From the NCBI GenBank assembly GCA_012838585.1, contig DUPB01000001.1:1-35065 (forward strand): a DNA stretch of 35,065 nt. The letters are read 5' to 3'. This document shows positions 16,497 through 26,200 of the stretch, piece by piece (positions within the stretch are counted from its first letter, which is position 1; every line of letters begins with the position of its first letter). A program made the position numbers and the translations under genes. The notes beneath the pieces are model-generated. The model ran no database searches. It saw only the letters and a list, made by a program, of their open reading frames with translations, and was not told the origin of the DNA. The stretch is from Bacteroidales bacterium (GTDB lineage: Bacteria > Bacteroidota > Bacteroidia > Bacteroidales > Dysgonomonadaceae).

Positions 16497-16937
16497 CTAT
16501 CCAGGTAATTTAAAGTCCTCCTGCTTTCGAAACACGACATCCAAATCTTTCAACAAACCGGCATAATCTGTGTAGATGCTTTCCGCGATTCTTAGTGAAT
16601 CTTTTTCGTTATAGGTATGCGCTGTAATATTTCGAGCCTTTGCCATTTTTCTCCAGCCATCGTGATTGGTAATTAAACCTATTTCAAACGACTTTCTCAA
16701 AACGGAATTGGGTCCAGGGGTAATATTATACCCCATGTAAATTAATAGATCCTGCAAAGTTTTCCAGGCAAGCTCAAACGTGTATTCGAATCGCTGAATT
16801 AATCCCTCCTTTTCTAAGTCGGATAAGTCAGCAAAGCTCCTCTCCGATTCAACTACCTCGAGTATCTTATTCAGCGCCTTGGCATAACTGCTATAGCGTT
16901 GCAACCACCTTATGTCTTGATGTTTAATCATGATCAA
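16497..16937 (-). CDS. HEPN-domain toxin (HI0074-like substrate-binding family)
   Basis: A 146-residue all-helical protein of the family once called nucleotidyltransferase substrate-binding protein. Near residue 103-110 it has RNITAHTY, an exact Rx4HxY motif: Arg and His form the RNase centre of active HEPN toxins, and the Tyr is the residue AMPylated by the partner in the characterised HEPN/MNT pair. Helical family features such as FEYTFELAWKTLQDLL are present. It is translated just ahead of the MNT antitoxin. Two closely spaced starts (16937 and 16931) are possible. Whether it is active as a toxin cannot be seen from sequence. Confidence 0.83.
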   Translation of the reverse strand: MIMIKHQDIRWLQRYSSYAKALNKILEVVESERSFADLSDLEKEGLIQRFEYTFELAWKTLQDLLIYMGYNITPGPNSVLRKSFEIGLITNHDGWRKMAKARNITAHTYNEKDSLRIAESIYTDYAGLLKDLDVVFRKQEDFKLPG

Positions 16938-16985
16938 TCGCTCTTACGTGGCTAAAGTACGAAATATAACCTTAATGACCAATAA

Positions 16986-17153
16986 TTATTCGCAGATTAA
17001 GCTGTCAAACAATGTATCGGCTCCAAAGGTTATTTTAGGGCTAATCCGTGCCAGGAACTCTTGAGCATTCTTCACCCACTCTTCCCACTTCGATGAAGTT
17101 TGTTTGAGCGCATCAATAAAGCATTTTGCAGCACGTAGGTTTTCATCAGGCAT
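16986..17153 (-). CDS. small hypothetical protein, possibly a gene remnant
   Basis: A 55-residue open frame (MPDENLRAAKCFIDALKQ to LFDSLICE) in the gap between the giant gene and the HEPN gene. The composition is protein-like, with Trp in SSKWEEWVKNAQEF, but I recognise no family. A 13-codon frame just upstream (MLTDNKLREHLHQ) ends right before it, so both could be parts of one decayed or frameshifted gene. No clear promoter. Confidence 0.35.
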   Translation of the reverse strand: MPDENLRAAKCFIDALKQTSSKWEEWVKNAQEFLARISPKITFGADTLFDSLICE

Positions 17154-17296
17154 AGCGTCTATTTATTGATGCAGATGTTCACGTAATTTATTGTCAGTAA
17201 GCATAATGACATAGCATTTGTGGGTTCATTTAATACAAAATTACAGAAAAAATACTTTTGACACGTTTAGAGGTTAAAAAATAGTGTGGCGCAACC

Positions 17297-20200
17297 CTAA
17301 TGTATCAATACCCGTTTCACCTCTCGTTGGGTAGGCCCGTGCACTTTCACGATGTAAATGCCCCGGTGGAGTGACCCCGAGTTAAGTACCGTTTCCATGC
17401 TGTTGTATTTGATTTTTGTTTTCAACACCTGTTTGCCAGTCACGTCATACACCTCTATCATACAATCCTCACCCGATTGGTTGATTACCTTCACCCCTTC
17501 GTAACGATGGCTGTATATTTTTATAAAATGTTCATTTTCGATAGGCTCCTTGTCGATTACCGAGGAGATGTTCGTCTCCGAGGTCACGATCTTGAATCGT
17601 TGTCCGTTATCTCCCTCTTTCGCGGTAAAGGAGTATTCCGCCCCGCTCTTTAGCGTTACGCGTGCACCTGTTTGGGTATCCACGAGCGATAGGTTGCGGG
17701 CCGCGATATCCGGTGAAACCGAAAATTCAAGTGTGTACTTCCCGTCCATTTCGGCGGTAAAGCCAAAGTACGTATCTATCAAGTCCCCCACGGTGGCTAC
17801 CTGGTAGCTGTTACCGTCTGAGCCGGCAACGTAGATTTGTGCCAGCCCGGTCTCGAAGATTTTCTCACCGTCCCAACCGTTGTCGAACCCTTGCGTGGTG
17901 CCCGGTTGTTGGAATAGCCATACCCTATCCGCCGATTCCGTGCCCAGCACATCGATAACCACGTTGGGGAGCGGCGTTGCTTCGGGGGGAGAGTCTTTCT
18001 CTCCCTCTGGGGAAGTGGTTGAGCGCCAAGCAACCTGTTGGTTATCAGTGCCAATTACCTTTGCATTCCTCCCTAGTTTGGCATAATCAATGGTAAGCGA
18101 TGGGGTGGGGGTTGTTCCGGTAACCTTCACGAAAAACGCGTGCATAGAGGGAATAATAGCCGGCAAGAGAATGTCAGTGCCATCTTCAGCTGTTTGTCCC
18201 GCCAAGTTTTGAGGAACAGACAGGTATTGTCCCGAGCTCAATCCCGATGCAGCGGAGCCGTTGAGTTTACGCCATTCATCGCGCGTACCGGTATTGAACA
18301 GGTAAACCGTCGCCTCTATTGTTCCGTCGTCCTTTCCCGTGAAGGTAAGTCCATGCTTAATATCAATAGCCGCCGTGTAGCTGTTGCCCACCAGGTTCAT
18401 TCCCGGGTAATTCACGTTACTGGTGAATGTTAACGTTCTGGGAGTGGATGGTGCTGTATTGGTGCCAAAATCAATGGTGGTATTACTCGTAACCAGTTCG
18501 CCTTCAAAATTGTAAAGGTTGGGATCTAAACTTCCGGGAGCATCCGTGCCTTCACGGGTGATCTCGTACCCCTCGAACGCTTTCAACGGGTTGGCGGCGG
18601 TAACCCATTTGTTCCCATTCACGAATTCATCCCACCTGTTCACGATTTCGTTGCCCGCGACATCGTTATAAGGAAAGTCGGCCGATTTTACCGGGATACC
18701 GAAGTATTGCCAGCTTTTTTTGTACATGCCGCAATCTTTGCACTCGTAACCTTTATTGAAGAATTGCACGGTGGCACTTACGTTTTGGTTTTGAGTAGGA
18801 TTGGTGAATTTCAACGTGCCGGTGGGTACATCGGGGGCCGATTGTACAACAATGGTACCGGCGGTAGCGTTTTCGTCTTGCACGGTGCCCCCGATGGTAA
18901 GCTGACTTCCGGTGGTGACCACCAAATCTTTGTCGGAATGATTAATCAGGTCGCCGATAGTTCTCTCTTTACTCTCCCCGGGTTGTGCCAAATAGAGGTG
19001 GTTTACCGCGGGGGAGCCAAGGTTGTTGGTTGTCGTGGCAAACTCCACATCTTCACCTGAGTCAGGAATGACATGTTGCGTCCAGTTTGTAGGGGTGTCC
19101 CAATTGGTTGGGTTTGTAGCGGTGGTATTGCCCATCCAATAGTTATTGCATTGGCTGTGGATAGTCGCGTCTTTCGATTCTCCCACACCTTGACCGATGT
19201 CGCTACTGCTATCGGCGTCGGTTGCATCGGCTGTACCCGCTATGCCTGAAGTGTTTGCAGCCGCGGGGTTTACCAGTTCCGGTACACCGTAAGCTTCTGT
19301 ATGCTTACTAACAATCTCCGCGGGTGTACCTTCTGTTGTGCCGTCTGCTTTTACCTTTATCTGTCCGGGATAATCCGGGTGTGTTAATGGATGTACCTGT
19401 TTCAGAAGAACCCTTTCACTGCCTTCCACGGCATCGGGGCATCCGTCACCATCGCTGTCAACATTTAAATAATCTGGTGTGCCGTCGCTATTGGAGCTGC
19501 AAAGTGTGCGTACGGCAAAGCCGAATGCACCGCCACCGGCGCGTGCTTTTATTCTTACCTCTATTTTGTGTTCGCTCAAGGTGTGGTCTATGGTTTCAAA
19601 CAGAGCATTTACATTGCTTGGTGTACCCGACACGTTATTATCGGTGTAATAATAAGTAATGTTACGCTTGTCGGTACTAAGTCTGATTTTCGGAACCGTA
19701 ATGCTGTAGCCTCCATCAGCTGTTGCAGTAACCTGTTGGGTGTAATCGCCGGTGCCGGTTTTTTCAAGCAGTTGGAAACCTTTACCGAAATCTATAAAGT
19801 TTATATCTTCCGTAAAGTTATTAGTTATCTTTAAACTGGTTGCCTCGGCATCAAATACCACCAATTTAAATGGTACGGGCTTATTCGGGTCTCCTTCTTT
19901 ATGGGCTTTAACTTTTATCCAAAATTTAGCTTCTCCTACTAGTGATTTATTATGAATACTTATTGCTTCTTTAAATCCTTCACCATTAACATTGTAATAG
20001 CGATGTATCATCTGAGCAGGACCCGCACTCCATGTATCTATATCGTGTCCAACAAAAGATGGTACAGTTGAACTTACAGGTGCCGTTATAAAATCGGCAG
20101 TACCTCCAATATTCGTTCTATTATCCACATCGTAATAGGTAATTTCTGCGGTATATGTAACTCCGTTGTATGTGGCTGTGACAGGATGTGTTTGTCCTAT

Positions 20201-23200
20201 CTGATCCCAAGTAAGACCCGATAAATTGAAGAAGCCGAGTTGGTTTTTAAATTCACCGTCTCCAGTGGTTGTTGCAACCGGCAAATCGGGGTTGCCACAA
20301 TGAAGCTCATCAACATCGAGTATTCCATCGTTATCGTTATCCAGGTCGTAAATATCGGGAACTCCATCGCCATCGCTGTCGGTACAAGCATTTACAAGGG
20401 GGTTTTTTGAATAGCCGGCGCCTTGTCCAACGTCACCGCCCACATCGGCAGCACCGCCGGCGTTTACTAAGTTAGGAACTCCGTCGGCATTTACACCGCC
20501 ACTTATACTTCCGTTAGCATTCAGATGTGTGGCAGTTACATTTTCGTCGCCTTCAATAGCATCGTAGCAGCCGTCTCCATCAGACTCTAAATCTAAGAAG
20601 TTAGGAATTCCGTCTGAGTCGGCATCGCAGAGCGTACGCACAGCAAAACCGAATCCTTGACAGCCACTACGAGCTTTTACATCAACTCTAACTATGTGAT
20701 TTGATGAGGTAAAGTCGATGGTTTCAAACAGACCGTTCACGTTACTTGGCAAATTCGTTAAGTTGGCAGTATGGTTGAAGTCAAGGATACGATTATCGGG
20801 ACTTAATTCAACTTTTTTTGCAGTACGCGTAAAATCCCCGTGAGTCACGGTTACCACATCGTCGTAATTGGCTGTTCCTGTTTTTTCAAGCGATTGGAAA
20901 CCTTTTCCTTGCAAGTCGGTAAATTTTACTTGTCCGTACCAATTGTTTAAAGCCTCTACTCCTGAACCTTCCGCGTCAAATACTACCAATTGGAAGGGTA
21001 CAGGATTATCCGGTTGTCCTTCTATATGAGCTTTTACATCAATTTTAAAACTTGCCTCGCCGTGCAGTGGTTTTGCTCCTGTGGCATTTTTATCATAATA
21101 TATTGCTTCTTTAAAGTTAGTGCCGTTTACATTGTAGTAATTTTTTATCATTTGCGGTTGGGTATCGACATTCCAAGTATTCATATCCCATCCTTCAAAC
21201 TTAGGTACCAAACCACTGTCGTTTAAATCTCTGAGGTCAGTTGTAGTGTTGCCGCTTGGAATAGACTTGTTATATATATCTATATAGGTAACTTCGGCGG
21301 TGTAAGTAACTCCGTTGTAGGTGGCAGTACGGGTAACTTTATCACCTATCGCATTCCACTCGGCATCGGTAAAGTCGAAGAAACCGAGTTGTGTTTTGTA
21401 CTGACCTCTACCTACAGTTGCTGCAATCGGCAGGTCGGGATTGTTGCAATAAAGCTCGTCTATATCTAATATTCCGTCATTATCGTTATCAAGGTCGTAA
21501 ATATCGGGAACTCCGTCGCCGTCTGTGTCGGTACAAGCATTTACAAGGGGATTTTTTGAATAGCCGGCACCTTGTCCAACATCTCCGCCAATATCGGCAG
21601 CACCGCCGGCGTTTACTAAGTTAGGAACTCCGTCGGCATTAACACCGCCATTAGCGGTTATATTGATACTTCCATCATTATTTAGATGATCAGATGTTAC
21701 ATTTTCATCGCCTTCAATGGCATCGTGGCAACCATCGCCATCGGAGTCTAAATCGAGGAAGTTAGGAATGCCGTCGCTATCGCTATCGCATAGCGTACGT
21801 ACTGCAAAACCAAATGCTTGAGCACCACTACGTGCTTTCAAATCAACTCTAACAGAGTGGCTTGACATTGTATAATCGATAGTTTCAAACAGACCGTTCA
21901 CGTTACTTGCCAGCTCAGGTATATTGGCAGTATGGTTATAGTAGAGGATTCGATTATCAGGACTTAAATCAACTTTTTTTACAGTACGAGTAAAAGTGTG
22001 ATGAGTTGCGGTTACAATATCGTCGTAGTTAGCTGTTCCTGTTTTTTCAAGCGATTGGAAACCTTGTCCTTGCAGGTCGGTAAATGTTACTTGCCCGGGC
22101 CAATTGTTAAAAAGTTTCAACCCCGAGCCTTCCGCGTCGAATACTACCAATTGGAAGGGTACAGGTTCCTCAGGATGATTTTCTTTATAAGCTTTCACAT
22201 CTATCTGAAAGCTTGCTTCGCCGTACAGTTGTCTATTTCCTCCCGCGGTATTATCGTAAAATATTGCCTCTTTAAAGTTAGTGCCGTTTACATTGTAGTA
22301 GTTTTTTATCATTTGTGGTTGGTTGTCAACATTCCACGTATTCATATCGTAACCGATAAATATAGGCACATTGGGATTGTCGGGCAGCAATGTAAGGTCG
22401 GTTGTAGTGTTATTTGGAATTTGCTTGTTGTATATATCTATATAGGTAACTTTGGCTTCATATGTAACACCGTTGTAGGTAGCTGTTACAGTATGTTCAT
22501 GTCCTATATGATCCCAAGTGAGACCGGTAAAATCGAAGAACCCGAGTTGTGTTTTGTATTTACCTTTTCCAGTAGTTGTAGCTATCGGCAAATTTGGGTT
22601 GTCGCAATAAAGTTCGTCAATGTCAAGTATCCCGTCGTTATCGCAGTCAAGGTCGTAAATATCGTAAACACCGTCACCATCTGTATCGGTACAGAGATTT
22701 ATATTTTGGTTGTTGGAATAACCTACACCTTGTCCTACGTCTCCGCCAATATCGGCAGCACCACCGGAGTTAACCAAGTTGGGAACGCCGTCGGCATTTA
22801 CATCGCCATAATTAACTATATCGATACTACCGTCACTATTTAGATGTTCGGGAGTTACATTTTCATCGCCTTCAAAAGCGTCAGGGCAACCGTCTCCATC
22901 GCTATCAAGGTCTAATCGATTGGGAATACCGTCGTTATCGGTATCTATATCTGTGCATGAAGTATATCTGATTTCATATACACGCAAAGGAGAAGAATAG
23001 CTTTGGTTAGTTACTTTAAAGTAACGTGCATCTTCCGGCAACATACATGTTGCTTTTCTTCCGGCTTCACCTATTGTAGCTGAGTAAAAATAAGGATCTA
23101 AAGATTTAAAACCGGTAGTTGGAGATGAAGAATATTCAAATTTTGGAGCAGGGTCTTCTTTGTAATAGTAGACATCAATATAGGTACCTTCGGGTTTTAC

Positions 23201-26200
23201 AGCATTATCTAAATCAACAGTTATATATGAGTAACTATTGTTAGTGTAGTAAGACTGCAATGTTGCATAGGTGTTAAAAGAGCCGTCTATAGCATTGTTG
23301 TAAGTGTTACCTGTATATCCGCTTGCTTCATAAAGGGGTGACTTGTCTAAAGCAATGCAATCCATTTCGTCTGTATCCAATATGCCATCGTTATCATCAT
23401 CCAGGTCTAATATATCAGGAATTCCATCGTTATCTGAATCTAATGGAGTAAGCGAAGTTTCACATAACTCTACAAAATAACCATAGCCATTATTCGAGCT
23501 ACTACCAACATTGGTTTTCGGGTTGGTAATGGTTAACGAAGTGAAAGGGGTAGCGGTGGATGTTACCACAATAGCGGCATCGGTTACTGTTTGATTCAAA
23601 TCGTTTACTTGAACCGAATGACCGTAAATATGTACCTTGCCTTTACAGTCTATACCGGTAGGATTCTTCTGTAAAGTAAAGTTAGTAATCGGGTTGTCGT
23701 TTTCATCTTTAATTGAAAAGTTAGCCCAATCATCAGCGCTTGTTGCTCCTATGTTTCCCATGAGTAGTAGGAAAACTTGTACAGAGGTTTGCGGGTTACT
23801 AAAAGTATAGGTAACGGAGTGCTGTGTGTAATTGCCAGTGTCTTCCGATCTTAACCAGGCATATCCTGCTGAATAGTAGGATTGACAACCGTTGACGCTC
23901 TGTCCCTGTGAATATAAATCGCGAGTCAATGTCCGTTGTACTTTTACCCCGTTAAGTATGCTGAATGTGTTAGTGCTTTTGTCGAACAGAGGCTGTGGTG
24001 GCACATTATCGCAAAGTTCAGTAACTAAGTTGCCTTCCGGAAGTACATTGATAATAAGTAGAGCGGTGCTTGTTGCACCGTAAACAGTATGGGAAATTGT
24101 ATATTTCAGCACTACCCGCCCGGTAAAGTCGGTTTGGGAATTGAAAGTGTACTCACCGTTATTCTTGAGAGTGATTGTACCGGCTAACGTACCACTTACA
24201 GTATAAACAGGGGTAGGAGTGGTCGCATCAATCGTTAAGGGCGTAAAAACTCCTGCGCTGTTATGATATTCTGCACCGGTAACTTTGATATTGGTGTCGG
24301 TTTTATCATAAACATCATTTTCCATTACATTGTCTGTAACATTGGTATTCACAGGAATTTTAATGTTGTCGTTTACGGCATTAATGTCACAAACATCGGG
24401 AATGCCGTCGCCGTCTGAATCGACAAACTGTATATTCACGGTTTTACTAGTGCTACATCCGTTGTTGTCGGTGATGGTAACCGTATAATCGCCATAGTCA
24501 GAACCGGAAAAATTCGTAATGGTCGGGTTTTGCTCGTTTGAACTGTAACCGTTTGGTCCCTCCCACAGCCAAGATGTAACGCTAGAGGAGTTGCTCCACC
24601 TTGCGCCAAGATTTACCATATCCTGTGTTGCCGTTTCGGTTGGTGTAAAACTTGCATTAAGTGTAGCAGTTGGACCGAGGCAAGTAAATGATATATTTGC
24701 ATCCAGTTTCGGCTTTGGATCAACGTTTACCGTAATAAAATGTGTTCCGCCACAAGGATTATAATCTTTCACTCTACCCGCGGCATCGGTTATTTTTAAG
24801 CCTACAAAGCGATAGGTTACGCCCTCAAGGTCGTTATTGTTTGGTACGTCAACATGTATGGCAATAGAGCCGGCTTCGGAAGTTTTAGTTCGTACATCAC
24901 CTTCCTGCCAAGCCGTCATTCCGGGAGCCAGTTTATCTATACGATACTCAAAAGTAAAAGGCGCTACTCCCGTATCGGAAAAGGCACTTACTTTTGTTGT
25001 AGCAATTTCACTAATACAGATATTAGTTTCGGTAATTAGTGGTGTTATGGATATATCGGTTCCAATGGTTGCTTCTATATGGGGGTTAAAAGTTGTTGCC
25101 GCTTCAGGACATGGAAAATTTGATGCGTCCGGTATGGTTTGAGGAGGTACCGGGATATTGGGATTAACGCCGAACTGGTTTCCGGCGCTAGCGAAGTAAA
25201 ATCTTCTAATGGTACCTGTTTGCGGGTAAGTTGCTTGCGCATGTTGCATATAGCAGTTCGTTATTGGAGTTGCACTAGTACCTATATTGACTCTGCCATC
25301 AAAAGAAATATCCTTGGTGTTATCGTACGCGGCTGTATTGCCCCAAAACTTACAATTATCCAATATATTCAACACACTACTACCAGTGATAGGACCGTCA
25401 ACCTTTATGGCTCCACCGTTACGTCCTGTTTGGTTATCAAGGAAATTGCAGTTATAAAAAGCTATATTTTGGTCTGAGTTATTTATAAAAAGGACAGCAC
25501 CACCGCCTTGTGCAGATAATGCACCATTCATTCCGGCTTTGTTGCTATAAAATATATCATTGGTTGAACTAAAAGTGAAATTTCCATCGTGTGCAATAGC
25601 TCCCCCCGAATGCCTCGCTTCGTTGTTTATATACATACAGTTGCTACTTGTAAAACTACCGTCTTCAACGCAAATTGCACCTCCTCTAACAAGATTATTT
25701 ACAGTTGATCCTACAGTTTTATTCCCTAAAAAAATACAATTTTGAACCGTCAAAGGAGCATCTTTAGCACGAATTGCACCGCCATGTGCTCTTCCTAAGC
25801 CGCTAAGAGCTGTATTGCCATAAAACTTATCGCCTTCAACAACGTAAGCCTTAGTGAAGCCGGCACCAAGGTCATGAGTCAAGTTGAAGGAATAGGCAGC
25901 ACCGTCTCTGCCATCAGAAGTATTATTGTAAAACACATTGTTTTTGATGGATTTGGCATAGCATTTATCTAGATGTACTGTTGCACGTCCAACATTGTCC
26001 GAAAAAGTGTTGTTTTCGAGGGTTACTTCGCCACCCTCTACAAATATACACGTACCTACACCTGTACCAATATGGTCGTTTGTACAAAACACATTGTTTT
26101 TGAAAACAGCTTTTGTGCCGTTACTTGCCACGTTGGTTTGTATTTTGAATAAGGAACCGGCATCTACCTCACGCGTTGTATTATTAGTAAAGGTACAGTT

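Noticed and set aside
21998-22843. Plus-strand open frame of about 281 codons
   Set aside because: Antisense to the repeats of the giant protein; it arises from their codon bias and has no start context or domain.
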